Below are positions 54,915 through 64,000 of a DNA stretch of 64,000 nt, one piece after another (position 1 is the stretch's first letter; each line of letters opens with the position of its first letter). Source of the DNA: Campylobacter blaseri (GTDB lineage: Bacteria > Campylobacterota > Campylobacteria > Campylobacterales > Campylobacteraceae); the NCBI RefSeq assembly GCF_013201895.1, contig NZ_CP053841.1, positions 372,001 to 436,000 of the forward strand, written 5' to 3'. The translations under genes and the position numbers were made by a program. The notes under the pieces are model-generated. The model saw only the letters and a list, made by a program, of their open reading frames with translations, had not been told where the DNA came from and ran no database searches.

Positions 54915-55634
54915 TTGACATATGTGATAGGCGATGTTCACGGTGAGTATGAGATGTTATTAGAACTTGTAGATATAATTCCAAAAAAATCAAGGATTAT
55001 ATTTGTTGGTGATGTCATAGATAGAGGATCTGGTTCTAAAAAAGTTTTAGAGTATATTAAAACAAATAAATTTGAATGCGTTATGGGTAATCACGAATTT
55101 ATGATGATTAATGCAGTTAAAATTTTTTTAAAACATGATAAATATGAAATTTATTGGAGTTCGTATCCGTGGTTTAATTATGGAGGAAAAGAGGCTTTAA
55201 TTTCATTTGGTATTAATATAAATTACCCATCAAATAAAATATCTGAAAAAGAAAGAGAAATTTTAAAAAATGTCTTAAAATTTCTTGAAACTTTGCCTTT
55301 ATATCTTGAGTTAAATCTTACTAAAAACAATCTACCTGTAGTTATTTCTCATGCTTTTATAGGGGAGCATTGGCATAGAAAAGATGATAAAAAAATTATA
55401 GAAGAGGTTGCTTTATGGAATACTAAAATGCCTTATAGAGAGTGTAAAATATTTAATATATTTGGACACACTCCGCATGAAGATGTTTTAGAAATTTATA
55501 ATTGTGTTGATGTTGATACAGGTTGTGGGTTTGGTAAAAAACTAAGTGCTTATTGTGTAGAAAGTGGAGAGGTATTATCTGTCAATAAAGCCAAATCAAA
55601 AACAATTTTTGGGAATATTAAGAAACTATTTTAA
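54915..55634 (+). CDS. PPP-type metallophosphoesterase
   Basis: A 239-aa calcineurin-like phosphatase. Metal and catalytic motifs in order: GDVHG (6-10), GDVIDRG (about 32-38), GNHE (about 59-62), a His in VISHAFIGEHW, and HTPHEDV near the C-terminus. This is the layout of bacterial PrpA/ApaH-like serine/threonine phosphatases and diadenosine tetraphosphatases. The substrate is not predictable. Start is TTG at 54915 with AAAGGA 5 bases upstream; beginning at MTYVIGDVHG matches the family. Convergent with the NSS transporter gene. Confidence 0.87.
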   Translation: MTYVIGDVHGEYEMLLELVDIIPKKSRIIFVGDVIDRGSGSKKVLEYIKTNKFECVMGNHEFMMINAVKIFLKHDKYEIYWSSYPWFNYGGKEALISFGININYPSNKISEKEREILKNVLKFLETLPLYLELNLTKNNLPVVISHAFIGEHWHRKDDKKIIEEVALWNTKMPYRECKIFNIFGHTPHEDVLEIYNCVDVDTGCGFGKKLSAYCVESGEVLSVNKAKSKTIFGNIKKLF

Positions 55635-55636
55635 TT

Positions 55637-55656
55637 GGGTGCAAATTAATGCACCC
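55637..55656. terminator. Bidirectional terminator hairpin
   Basis: GGGTGCA/TGCACCC (7 bp, 6-base loop) occupies nearly the whole 27-bp gap between the convergent phosphatase and transporter genes. Confidence 0.65.
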
Positions 55657-55661
55657 TAAAT

Positions 55662-56999
55662 TTAGCTACCAATAATGCCGTTTATTAATATGATTATAAC
55701 GCTAATTGGTGCTACATATCTTATAGCAAAATACCATATATTAAACAAAGTATCACTCATATGTTTTGAAAGAAGATTATACACAAGCTCTTTTTTTACA
55801 AAATATCCTGTAAACACAGCAACACAAACTCCAGAAATAGGCATCATCCATAAAGTAGTTAGTTTGTCTAAAATATCAAAAAATCCTATGCCAAAGTATG
55901 TAACAAATCTTTTTAAATTATCTATATTTGTCATAAGTGACATTGTGCCAAATATATAAACAGGAGCACCCACTGCAAATAGCGCTTTTACTCTTGAAAA
56001 TTTAAATCTTTTAATCATAAAAAACACGCTTGGCTCTATCATGGATATTGCAGATGTTATGCCAGCAAAAGCAAGAGCGACGAAAAATAGCATGCCAATT
56101 ATATTCCCAAAAGAGCCAAGTTGATAAAATAGTGTTGGTAAAGATATAAAGACAAGTCCAGAACCTTGAGCTGGTTCTGCATTGTATTGAAAAATAAGTG
56201 TAAATATTATAAGACCAGCCATTAAAGCTATAAATGTATCTAAAAAAGCAACTTGAAATGATGATTTAACTATATTTGTATCATCTGAAAGAGATGCACC
56301 ATAAGTCATTATAGTTCCAACACCTAGTGAGAGTGTAAAGAACGCTTGTCCAACTGCTGTTATTATAGTTTTGCCTGTAACTTTAGAAAAATCAGGATAG
56401 AACAAAAACTCAAAGGATTTTCCAAAACCATCCATAGAAAATGAGTAAAAAAGCATAAAACCAAGTATTAAGATAAGTAGTGGCATAAGGATTAAATTTG
56501 CTTTTTCTATACCGCCTTTTATCCCTTTTGAAACTATAAAAAACACTATAAAAAATACAAGGTTAAAAAGTATAAATTGCATATTAAAATCAGCTGTTAC
56601 AAAACCACCAAAAATAGCTGAAGAGGCTTCTATGGTGCTTGGTAAATTTACAAACATTTCATACATATATTTTAAAATCCACCCTATTATAACCATATAA
56701 AAAGAGGCTATAAGCATAGAGCCTATGATGGCAAAGCCAGCATATTTCCACTTTTTACCATGTTTTGTTGCTAAGGTTTCAAATGTTCCAACAGGGTCAG
56801 TTCTAGAAAGTCTTCCTAGGACAACTTCTGCTATAAATAGTGTAATTCCAACAAAAAAGATAGTTATTAAATATATTAAAACAAAAGCTCCTCCACCATT
56901 TTCTCCAGTCATATAAGGAAATTTCCATACATTTCCAAGCCCTATAGCACTTCCTGCGGCAGAAAGAACAAAACCTATTTGTGTAAATTTACTTTTCAC
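55662..56999 (-). CDS. Sodium-dependent transporter, NSS (SNF) family
   Basis: A 445-aa inner-membrane symporter with about 11 helices. The first helix motif GSAIGLGNVWKFPYMTGENGGGAF, which forms the sodium and substrate site in LeuT-like proteins, is clear; GVGTIMTYGASLSDD in helix 6 and the AFAGITSAISMIEP region also match. The substrate, probably an amino acid, is not predictable. It is the shorter bacterial type lacking the twelfth helix. No second gene is coupled to it. Confidence 0.92.
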   Translation of the reverse strand: MKSKFTQIGFVLSAAGSAIGLGNVWKFPYMTGENGGGAFVLIYLITIFFVGITLFIAEVVLGRLSRTDPVGTFETLATKHGKKWKYAGFAIIGSMLIASFYMVIIGWILKYMYEMFVNLPSTIEASSAIFGGFVTADFNMQFILFNLVFFIVFFIVSKGIKGGIEKANLILMPLLILILGFMLFYSFSMDGFGKSFEFLFYPDFSKVTGKTIITAVGQAFFTLSLGVGTIMTYGASLSDDTNIVKSSFQVAFLDTFIALMAGLIIFTLIFQYNAEPAQGSGLVFISLPTLFYQLGSFGNIIGMLFFVALAFAGITSAISMIEPSVFFMIKRFKFSRVKALFAVGAPVYIFGTMSLMTNIDNLKRFVTYFGIGFFDILDKLTTLWMMPISGVCVAVFTGYFVKKELVYNLLSKHMSDTLFNIWYFAIRYVAPISVIIILINGIIGS

Positions 57000-57111
57000 T
57001 CTTATCCTTTTTCAAAATAAATTCTTAAACTCTATCTAAAATTAATTTACGTTTAGATAAAAAATAAACTTTATATTATAGCAATAATTAAACATAAAGT
57101 TTTTAAGACGC

Positions 57112-57516
57112 TTAAAACCCATGTAGTTTTTTAAGTTCAGGGTCTATCTCTTTTTTGTTTCCAATCCTATCCACACTCACATATGTAGCCTCAGCTGATG
57201 TTACATGCAAGCACACTTTTCTTTTTTCATGAGTTAGTCTTTCTACTACCACCTCTATAGATGTAGTAATGGATGTTTTTCCAACTTTTATAATTTTTGC
57301 ATAACAACTAAGAAGATCTCCAATATAAACAGGCTCTTTAAAAGTTACCTCTTTCATGGATATAGTTACAACCCTTTCAGGTGCAACCTCTCTAGCAGCA
57401 ATTGCTCCAGCTGAGTCTATTTGAGATAGTATCCAACCTCCAAAAATATTACCCGATGAGTTTGTATTGTTTGGCATAGCAACCACTTTAATGCGAACTT
57501 CACCCATATCTTTCAT
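57112..57516 (-). CDS. Acyl-CoA thioesterase, YciA-like hotdog family
   Basis: A 134-aa hotdog-fold enzyme hydrolysing acyl-CoA. The active-site region NSSGNIFGGWILSQIDSAGAI with the catalytic Asp is present, followed by VVTISMKEVTFKEPVYIGDL and the strand CLHVTSAEATYVSVD. The ATG at 57516 has AAAGG 6 bases before it. It resembles the YciA-type protein of C. jejuni. It lies between the NSS gene and cinA on the same strand; 113 and 44 bp gaps leave operon status open. Confidence 0.9.
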   Translation of the reverse strand: MKDMGEVRIKVVAMPNNTNSSGNIFGGWILSQIDSAGAIAAREVAPERVVTISMKEVTFKEPVYIGDLLSCYAKIIKVGKTSITTSIEVVVERLTHEKRKVCLHVTSAEATYVSVDRIGNKKEIDPELKKLHGF

Positions 57517-57559
57517 ATAAAACCTTTTTTAAACATCTTTTTATATATCATCTTTGGCA

Positions 57560-58663
57560 TTATAAGAAAAAAAATAGATTAGCGCAAAATTCTATTAGCA
57601 TGCTTATTGCTATGTTTGCACTTTCTTCTCTAATGTAATTTCTATCGCCGTCTAAATGATACTCTCTTATTATCTTTTTTCCATCAGAGCTTTTAATGCC
57701 TATAAAAACAGTTCCCACAGGAAGCTCTTTACTTCCGCCACTAGGTCCTGCAATGCCGCTAGCTGCTATGGCAAAACTAGCTCCACTTTTTTCCAGAGTT
57801 CCATCAAGCATTGCTTCTAAACACTGCTTACTAACTGCTCCATAAGTGTTTAGAATATCTTCGCTAACACCTAGCCATATATTTTTTATCTCATTGGAGT
57901 AGGTGACTAAACTACCACCAAATACTTCGCTAGCTCCATCTATTTCACATATTTTAGAAGCTATAAGACCACCTGTTAAACTCTCTGCAATACTAATTTT
58001 GGCACCAATTTTTCTTAAATTTTTTACGGCAAATTCAAATATACAATCATTTTTTATAATTTGTTCATTAAAAAGCCTACAGATAGACTTTGTAAACCCA
58101 GATAAATCACCAAATTTATTCTTAGTTGCTTTTGCTCTTATTATGTAGTTACTATATTGGGCGATATCTAATTCAACTTCAAATTTACTTAAAAGATCTT
58201 CTAGGTTGTTTTTGATCATTGAAATTTCATAGCCAAAAATATAAAAATATAAACTATCTTTTGTAGGAGATATAAGAAATTTAGGCAGTTTTTGGAGTGC
58301 TTCTACTTTCAAGACATTTATATTTATATCTTTATAGTTTATTAAAAAACTATCTCTCTCCATTTTTTTAGATAAAGATGGCGCTAGGGTTTGATTGTCT
58401 TTTTCTAGTTTTAAAACATCATTTGTTAAGGTTGCTAAAACTCTTGCTACTAGGTGATATGTTTCATTTGAAGCAAATACAAAAATATTTTCATAATCTC
58501 TACTAAGTTTATCAAAAATATCTGATAAATTTTTATTGTTTTTATCTATAAATTTTAAATCATCTAGCTCTTTGTAGTTTTTAACATACTCTTTAAAAAT
58601 ATAATTTAAAAAAGATGTATTTGCTCTAATATCCTCACCTATTATCAAGATTATACTTCTCAT
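57560..58663 (-). CDS. cinA: CinA-family protein (NMN deamidase domain with degenerate N-terminus)
   Basis: A 367-aa protein whose C-terminal domain (about 210-360) is the CinA/PncC nicotinamide-nucleotide amidohydrolase: [55 protein letters not shown]. It recycles NMN in the pyridine nucleotide cycle. The N-terminal part (1-200) sits where CinA carries a MoaB/MogA-like domain but has only a loose trace ([20 protein letters not shown]) and lacks the GTELLxG/DTN signature, so that activity may be lost. Divergent from ileS. Confidence 0.85.
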   Translation of the reverse strand: MRSIILIIGEDIRANTSFLNYIFKEYVKNYKELDDLKFIDKNNKNLSDIFDKLSRDYENIFVFASNETYHLVARVLATLTNDVLKLEKDNQTLAPSLSKKMERDSFLINYKDININVLKVEALQKLPKFLISPTKDSLYFYIFGYEISMIKNNLEDLLSKFEVELDIAQYSNYIIRAKATKNKFGDLSGFTKSICRLFNEQIIKNDCIFEFAVKNLRKIGAKISIAESLTGGLIASKICEIDGASEVFGGSLVTYSNEIKNIWLGVSEDILNTYGAVSKQCLEAMLDGTLEKSGASFAIAASGIAGPSGGSKELPVGTVFIGIKSSDGKKIIREYHLDGDRNYIREESANIAISMLIEFCANLFFFL

Positions 58664-58777
58664 AAAAATCCTTTATTTATTAGAATTATTATAACATTTT
58701 TTTATAAGATTTTTAAAATTTATGGATATTTCAGCGCTTCTAAGGTAGAATTTACAAATTTAATTTTAAGGCTTGAT

Positions 58778-61531
58778 ATGGATTATAAAGATACGCTTAT
58801 TTTACCACAAACATCGTTTGAAATGAGGGGTAATTTACCGCAAAATGAACCTAAAAGGTTTAAAAAATGGTATGATGAAAATGCTTATGAAATGATGAAA
58901 GAGAAAAGAAAAAACGCAGAAAAGAGTTTTAATCTTCACGATGGACCTCCTTATGCAAATGGGCATTTGCATATAGGACATGCATTAAATAAGGTTTTAA
59001 AAGATATTATCTTAAAAACTCACTACTTTTTTGGCGAAGATATCCGCTATGTTCCAGGCTGGGATTGTCATGGACTTCCGATAGAACAACAAGTTGAAAG
59101 TAAACTTGGAGATAAAAAAAACAGTTTAAGTAAAAGTGTCATAAGAGAGCATTGTAGAGAGCATGCAAGAGAGTTTATAAATATTCAAAGAGATGAGTTT
59201 AAATCTTTAGGTGTTGTTGGGGATTGGGAAGATCCTTATATTACAATGAAGTTTAAATTTGAATCAGACATTTATAAAACTTTATGTAAAATTGCACAAA
59301 AAGGGCTTTTGGTTGAAAGAAGCAAACCTGTATTTTGGAGCTGGGCTGCAAAAAGTGCATTGGCTGAGGCTGAGGTTGAGTATAAAGATAAAGAGGATTA
59401 CTCAATCTATGTTGCATTTGATTTAAGCAATGAGGCTTGTAAAAAACTTGGAGTGCAAAAAGCAAAAGCAGTTATCTGGACTACAACTCCTTGGACTTTA
59501 CCTGCAAATGAGGCGATATCTCTAAGCCCTAGTGAAAAATATGTTGTTACAAGTGAAGACTATATTTTTGCAAAACCTTTGTTGGAAGTTTTAATAAGTA
59601 AAAACATAACAGAGGGAAAAATAGTAAAAGAATTTGACTCACAAGAGCTAGAAGGTGAGTTTGCTATAAATCCACTAAATGATAGAAAATCTAAAATTAT
59701 TTTAGGCGATCATGTTTTAATGGATGGCGGAACAGGACTTGTTCATACAGCTCCAGGACATGGTGAGGATGACTATTTTGTAGCTTTGAAATATGGCATT
59801 GATATAACTATGCCTGTTGATGAAGAGGGGAAATATGATAAAACTTTAAAGGTTAAAAAACTTTTTAGAGATGATATTGTTGATAAAATGGTTGGCGTTC
59901 ACATCTTCAAAGCAAATGAGATAATCTTAGAATTATTAGGAGATAACTTAATCCACTCTAGTAAATTTACCCACTCTTATCCATATTGTTGGAGAACTCA
60001 TAAACCTGTAATTTATAGAGCTACAAAGCAATGGTTTATAGCAATGGATGAACCAAAATTAGATGGCAAGACTTTAAGAGAGGTTGCATTAAAAGAGATA
60101 GAAAATGTAACATTTTATCCAAAAAGTGGGATAAAAAGACTTCAGTCTATGGTGGAAAATAGACCTGATTGGTGTATATCAAGACAAAGAGATTGGGGAG
60201 TTCCTATCGCATTTTTTAGAGATAAAACTACGAAAGAGCCAATTTTTGATGAGGATATTTTAAACAATGTTGCCAACATTTTTGAAGAAAAAGGTGCAGA
60301 TGCTTGGTGGGATTTAGAAATTAGTGAACTTTTACCAAAAAACTCAAAATATAATCCAGAAAATTTAGAAAAAGTTATGGATATTTTAGATGTTTGGTTT
60401 GATAGCGGAAGCACTTGGAATGCTGTTTTAAATAGTGGAGAGTATGATGCTGGAGCATATCAAACAGATATGTATTTAGAAGGAAGCGATCAACATCGTG
60501 GCTGGTTCCAAAGCTCACTTTTAATAAGTTGTGCAGTTAATGCAAAAGCACCATATAAAAGCATTTTAACACATGGATTTACTGTTGATGAAAAAGGGCA
60601 AAAGATGAGTAAATCTGTCGGTAATGTTATAGCACCTAGTGATGTTGCCAAAGAGTATGGTGTAGAAATTTTAAGGCTTTGGGTTGGGTTAAGTGATTAC
60701 TCAAGTGATTTAAAAATTAGTAAAAATATCTTAAAACAAGTAAGCGAGCAATATAGAAAGATAAGAAATACTATTAGATTTTTGCTTGCAAATGTTAGTG
60801 ATTTAGAAAAAATAGATACAGATAATTTCAACTCTTTGGATATGTGGATATTATCTCGTGCTACAACTGTATTTAATGAAACAGCAACTGCTTTTAAAAA
60901 TTATGATTTTTCAAAAGGCTTTAGCTTGATTATGAACTTTATAAGTGTGGATTTAAGCGGAATTTACCTTGATATTTGCAAAGATAGACTTTATTGTGAT
61001 GAGTTAAATAGTACAAGAAGAAGAAGTGCACAAAGTGCTATGGCAATAATTGCAAAAGAGCTTTTAGCCCTGATAGCACCAACTTTAACCTATACAGTTG
61101 ATGAAGCAATTGAAAATGCACCAAAGGTTATAAAAGAAAATAGTAATAGTGTCTTTGACATTATTTATAGTGGAATAAACTATAAAAGCGATGAAAATTA
61201 TGAACTTCTTTTAAAAGCAAGAGAGAAATTTTCAGAAGTTATAGATACTCTTAAAAAAGATAAAAGTATTAAATCAACTTTAGAATTAGCTCTTCAAACA
61301 AGTTCAGATGAAATTTTAAAAGCTGATAGATTAGCTATGTCGGATTGGTTTTTAGTAAGTGATATTGAAGAGATTAATAGTGATGAGTATTTGGTTGAAT
61401 TTAATGTTTTGGATGAGGTATTTAGACTAGTTAAATCCAAAAAATATAAATGCCCAAGATGTTGGAAATTTAGTGCAGAAGTTGAAGGTGAAGTTTGCCC
61501 AAGATGTAAAGAGGTTTTAAATGCTAAGTGA
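58778..61531 (+). CDS. ileS: Isoleucyl-tRNA synthetase
   Basis: A 917-aa class I synthetase. HIGH motif in [20 protein letters not shown], the editing domain in the middle ([25 protein letters not shown]), KMSKS in [12 protein letters not shown], and the C-terminal zinc finger [20 protein letters not shown]. It is the bacterial ileS type. The stop overlaps a small membrane-protein gene and, beyond it, gatA. Confidence 0.98.
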   Translation: MDYKDTLILPQTSFEMRGNLPQNEPKRFKKWYDENAYEMMKEKRKNAEKSFNLHDGPPYANGHLHIGHALNKVLKDIILKTHYFFGEDIRYVPGWDCHGLPIEQQVESKLGDKKNSLSKSVIREHCREHAREFINIQRDEFKSLGVVGDWEDPYITMKFKFESDIYKTLCKIAQKGLLVERSKPVFWSWAAKSALAEAEVEYKDKEDYSIYVAFDLSNEACKKLGVQKAKAVIWTTTPWTLPANEAISLSPSEKYVVTSEDYIFAKPLLEVLISKNITEGKIVKEFDSQELEGEFAINPLNDRKSKIILGDHVLMDGGTGLVHTAPGHGEDDYFVALKYGIDITMPVDEEGKYDKTLKVKKLFRDDIVDKMVGVHIFKANEIILELLGDNLIHSSKFTHSYPYCWRTHKPVIYRATKQWFIAMDEPKLDGKTLREVALKEIENVTFYPKSGIKRLQSMVENRPDWCISRQRDWGVPIAFFRDKTTKEPIFDEDILNNVANIFEEKGADAWWDLEISELLPKNSKYNPENLEKVMDILDVWFDSGSTWNAVLNSGEYDAGAYQTDMYLEGSDQHRGWFQSSLLISCAVNAKAPYKSILTHGFTVDEKGQKMSKSVGNVIAPSDVAKEYGVEILRLWVGLSDYSSDLKISKNILKQVSEQYRKIRNTIRFLLANVSDLEKIDTDNFNSLDMWILSRATTVFNETATAFKNYDFSKGFSLIMNFISVDLSGIYLDICKDRLYCDELNSTRRRSAQSAMAIIAKELLALIAPTLTYTVDEAIENAPKVIKENSNSVFDIIYSGINYKSDENYELLLKAREKFSEVIDTLKKDKSIKSTLELALQTSSDEILKADRLAMSDWFLVSDIEEINSDEYLVEFNVLDEVFRLVKSKKYKCPRCWKFSAEVEGEVCPRCKEVLNAK

Positions 61532-61631
61532 GCCTATGAATTTTAGTGTTGTAGTGATTACGGTTGCTTTAATTTGTGTAAGCATAGGTATTAGTATATT
61601 TTTTGTAAACAAACATAAGGAGTCAAAGTGA
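61521..61631 (+). CDS. Small single-helix membrane protein between ileS and gatA
   Basis: A 36-aa [23 protein letters not shown] then [16 protein letters not shown]. It has one membrane helix (about 9-28) and a basic cytoplasmic end. GAGG stands 6 bases before its ATG. It overlaps ileS by 11 bases and the gatA GTG by 4 bases, so it is locked in a translationally coupled chain. I recall a similarly short gene between ileS and gatA in C. jejuni, which would support it being real. Function unknown. Confidence 0.7.
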   Translation: MLSEPMNFSVVVITVALICVSIGISIFFVNKHKESK

Positions 61632-62986
61632 TAAGCTTAAAAGAAGCATTAAAACTTCCAGCAGATGAAATAAATAAATTAAGAAAAGAGCTTGAAGTTA
61701 AGATAAAAGAAGACAAAGAACTTGGAGCATATGTTGAGCAATTAACTAATGGTGATATTTCCATAAGTGGAGAGGGAATTCCCATAGCCATTAAGGACAA
61801 TATTCAAGTAAAAAATTGGAGCGTTACATCTTGTTCAAAAATACTTCAAGGCTATGTTGCTCCTTATGATGCAACAGTTATTAAAAAGCTAAGAGAGGCA
61901 AAACTATCTCCTTTTGGAAGAACAAATATGGATGAGTTTGCTATGGGTGGAACTACTGAGTCATCTTTTTATGGCAAAACTCTAAACCCAATTGATAAAA
62001 GCAGAGTCCCAGGTGGAAGTAGTGGAGGAAGTGCGGCTGCTGTTGGTGGCGGGCTTGCTATTGTAGCTTTGGGAAGTGATACGGGCGGAAGTATCAGACA
62101 ACCTGCTGCATTTTGTGGATGCGTTGGATTTAAGCCAAGTTATGGAAGAGTTAGCAGGTATGGCTTGGGTGCGTATTCAAGTAGCTTAGATCAAATAGGA
62201 CCAATAACTCAAAATGTTGAAGACGCTGCTATTTTATATGATATTATTTCAGGATATGATGAAAAGGATAGTACAAGTTATAATGGTGAGTATCAAACTA
62301 CTGCTGATAAGCTAAATAAAAATAGAAAATTTACAATAGCTGTTATACAAAACTACATAGATCAAGCTGATAGTGAGATTAGAGATAGACTTTTAGAGGT
62401 AATTGAAAAGCTAAAAAAAGATGGTCATAAAATTATATATAAAAATTTTTCAAATGCAAATTATGATATAGCGACCTATTGTATCATATCAACAGCTGAG
62501 GCTAGTGCAAATTTAAGCAGATTTGATGGTATTAGATACGGAAGAAGAGCTGAGGCTAATAGTTTGGGTGAGCTATACTCAAAAACTAGAGGTGAGGGCT
62601 TTGGGTCTGAGGTAAAAAGAAGAATATTGCTTGGAACTTTTGTTTTAAGTAGTGGGTATTATGATGCTTATTATGTAAAAGCTCAAAAAGCTAGAGAATT
62701 TATAAGTAAAGAGTATGAAGAGATTTTTAAAGAGGCTGATATTGTCTTTATGCCCGTTACTCCAACTACAGCTTACAAGCTAGGCGCTAATAAAACTCCT
62801 ATGGAAACATTTCTAGGAGATCTTTATACAGTTGGGGTAAATTTAGCAGGAATTCCTGCAATCTCTGTTCCTGTTGGTAAAGATAAAGATGGTCTTAATA
62901 TAAGTGCTCAAATAGTAGGTAAAAAATACGATGAACAAAGTGTTTTGGACGGCGGTTTGATTTTAGAAAAGATAGTAAAGGAATAA
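61628..62986 (+). CDS. gatA: Glu-tRNA(Gln)/Asp-tRNA(Asn) amidotransferase subunit A
   Basis: A 452-aa glutaminase/amidase subunit of GatCAB, needed for Gln-tRNA (and perhaps Asn-tRNA) in bacteria lacking GlnRS. The Ser-cisSer-Lys triad fits IAIKDNIQV (Lys), PGGSSGGSAAAVGGG (cis-Ser) and GSDTGGSIRQPAAFCG (nucleophile Ser). The start is GTG at 61628, with AAGGAG 5 bases before it. gatB and gatC are not here, so the complex is encoded at dispersed loci. Confidence 0.97.
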   Translation: MISLKEALKLPADEINKLRKELEVKIKEDKELGAYVEQLTNGDISISGEGIPIAIKDNIQVKNWSVTSCSKILQGYVAPYDATVIKKLREAKLSPFGRTNMDEFAMGGTTESSFYGKTLNPIDKSRVPGGSSGGSAAAVGGGLAIVALGSDTGGSIRQPAAFCGCVGFKPSYGRVSRYGLGAYSSSLDQIGPITQNVEDAAILYDIISGYDEKDSTSYNGEYQTTADKLNKNRKFTIAVIQNYIDQADSEIRDRLLEVIEKLKKDGHKIIYKNFSNANYDIATYCIISTAEASANLSRFDGIRYGRRAEANSLGELYSKTRGEGFGSEVKRRILLGTFVLSSGYYDAYYVKAQKAREFISKEYEEIFKEADIVFMPVTPTTAYKLGANKTPMETFLGDLYTVGVNLAGIPAISVPVGKDKDGLNISAQIVGKKYDEQSVLDGGLILEKIVKE

Positions 62987-62987
62987 T

Positions 62988-64000
62988 ATGAATATAACAA
63001 AAAAAGCTTTAACTTTTGAAGATGTACTTTTGGTTCCTCAGTATTCTGAGGTATTACCAAAAGAAGTTGATTTAAGAACAAAATTTAGTAAAAATATAAA
63101 TTTGAATATTCCAATAGTAAGCGCTGCTATGGATACAGTTACCGAGTATAGAACTGCTATTATGATGGCAAGACTCGGAGGCATTGGTGTAATTCATAAA
63201 AATATGGATATTCATACCCAAGTTAGAATGGTAAAAAGAGTTAAGAAAAGTGAAAGTGGTGTTATAATAGATCCTATTTTTATAAAAGCTGAGGCTACTG
63301 TAAAAGATGCTTTAGATATTATGTCTGAATATAGAATTTCAGGAGTTCCTGTAGTTGATGATAATAATGTTTTAATAGGAATTTTAACCAATCGTGATTT
63401 AAGATTTGAAACAGATACAGCCGCGTTAGTTGGTGAAAAAATGACAAAAGCACCACTTATAACAGCACCAAAAGGTTGTACCCTTGATGATGCAGAGAAG
63501 ATTTTTAGAAGCAATAAAGTTGAAAAACTTCCAATTGTAGATGAAAACGGAAGACTTGATGGGCTTATTACTATAAAAGATCTAAAGAAAAGAGCAGAAT
63601 ATCCAAATGCAAACAAAGACAAATATGGAAGACTAATAGTTGCAGCTGCTATTGGTGTTGGGCAAATTGATAGGGCTGAGGCTTTGGTTGAAGCTGGAGT
63701 TGATGCAATTGTTATGGACTCAGCTCACGGACATTCAAAAGGCATTATTAACACACTAAAAGAGTTAAAAGCTAAATTTGATGTTGATGTTGTTGTTGGA
63801 AATGTTGCAAATTCTGTTAGCATTAAAGACTTAGCAGAGGCTGGTGCTGATGGTATTAAAGTAGGAATTGGACCTGGAAGTATATGTACAACTAGAATTG
63901 TAACAGGTGTTGGATTTCCTCAAATTACAGCTATTAGCGATTGTGCAGATGAGGCTAAAAAATATGGAATTCCAATAATTGGAGATGGTGGAATTAAATA
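62988..64000 (+). CDS. guaB: IMP dehydrogenase (5' part)
   Basis: First 337 codons of the NAD-dependent enzyme converting IMP to XMP, the committed step to GMP. The frame is open at the right edge. It begins [20 protein letters not shown], has two CBS domains (about 90-205), then the barrel with [22 protein letters not shown] and the catalytic-cysteine loop [17 protein letters not shown]. The active-site flap and C-terminus lie outside. One base separates it from gatA. AAAGGA precedes the ATG. Confidence 0.97.
   Translation, partial: MNITKKALTFEDVLLVPQYSEVLPKEVDLRTKFSKNINLNIPIVSAAMDTVTEYRTAIMMARLGGIGVIHKNMDIHTQVRMVKRVKKSESGVIIDPIFIKAEATVKDALDIMSEYRISGVPVVDDNNVLIGILTNRDLRFETDTAALVGEKMTKAPLITAPKGCTLDDAEKIFRSNKVEKLPIVDENGRLDGLITIKDLKKRAEYPNANKDKYGRLIVAAAIGVGQIDRAEALVEAGVDAIVMDSAHGHSKGIINTLKELKAKFDVDVVVGNVANSVSIKDLAEAGADGIKVGIGPGSICTTRIVTGVGFPQITAISDCADEAKKYGIPIIGDGGIK

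Noticed and set aside
54915-57516. Phosphatase, NSS transporter and thioesterase as a defence or toxin system
   Set aside because: The families are ordinary, the genes are convergent or spaced, and no effector or sensor domain is visible.

Overview
The window is a strongly AT-rich, densely coding bacterial chromosome segment that reads throughout as Campylobacterota, most probably genus Campylobacter. Signs are the nap cluster in napAGHBFLD order, a MOMP-type porin preceded by an AAGGAG site, a diheme PetC, the block argF / UPF0763 / hemN / CCG-type ferredoxin protein, the block rpsB-tsf-ABC ATPase-acidic protein-gmk-tatA-argS, and separate rather than fused rpoB and rpoC. I know similar gene orders from Campylobacter jejuni, but fliR, which I remember between the ABC ATPase gene and the acidic-protein gene there, is absent here. 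Together with the low GC this would fit an aflagellate species such as C. ureolyticus. The species is inference only.

Layout: 1-4525 periplasmic nitrate reductase operon (napA 3' end, napG, H, B, F, L, D). 4812-6655 MOMP porin and a monoheme cytochrome c. 6840-9641 petABC (cytochrome bc1). 9835-11043 an orphan Wzz-like protein. 11429-13303 mnmG on the minus strand. 13423-16876 bioB, ribE, pgeF-like and iadA. 17051-23785 rpsB, tsf, LolD-like ATPase, an acidic protein carrying four identical 183-bp tandem repeats, gmk, tatA, argS. 24177-25871 minus-strand ribA, rsmG and two small genes. 26019-31737 hemB, argF, UPF0763, hemN, a Fe-S oxidoreductase and an unknown protein. 31810-33270 aldehyde dehydrogenase. 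33330-50245 a translation/transcription superregion: tRNA-Thr-Tyr-Gly-Thr, tuf, rpmG, tRNA-Trp, secE, nusG, rplKAJL, rpoBC, rpsL, rpsG, fusA. 50289-55634 a looser, partly decayed stretch: frameshifted effector-binding gene, tRNA-Arg, tRNA-Met, YbaK-like deacylase, NDH-2-like flavoprotein, Sel1 protein, gene remnant and PPP-type phosphatase. 55662-58663 minus-strand NSS transporter, thioesterase and CinA. 58778-64000 ileS, a 36-aa membrane protein, gatA and the 5' part of guaB.

Functionally, the respiratory genes fit together: quinol feeds NapH/NapG/NapB/NapA for nitrate reduction, or PetABC and soluble cytochrome c toward terminal oxidases. NapG and PetA carry twin-arginine-like N-termini, and tatA lies in the same window. 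Most of the window is housekeeping. I found no CRISPR array, insertion sequence, prophage or defence island. The least explained parts are the repeat-bearing acidic protein with a degenerate receiver-like N-terminus, a small protein resembling the retention module of large adhesins, an orphan Wzz with an enlarged coiled coil, and a frameshifted GyrI-like gene next to tRNA-Arg.
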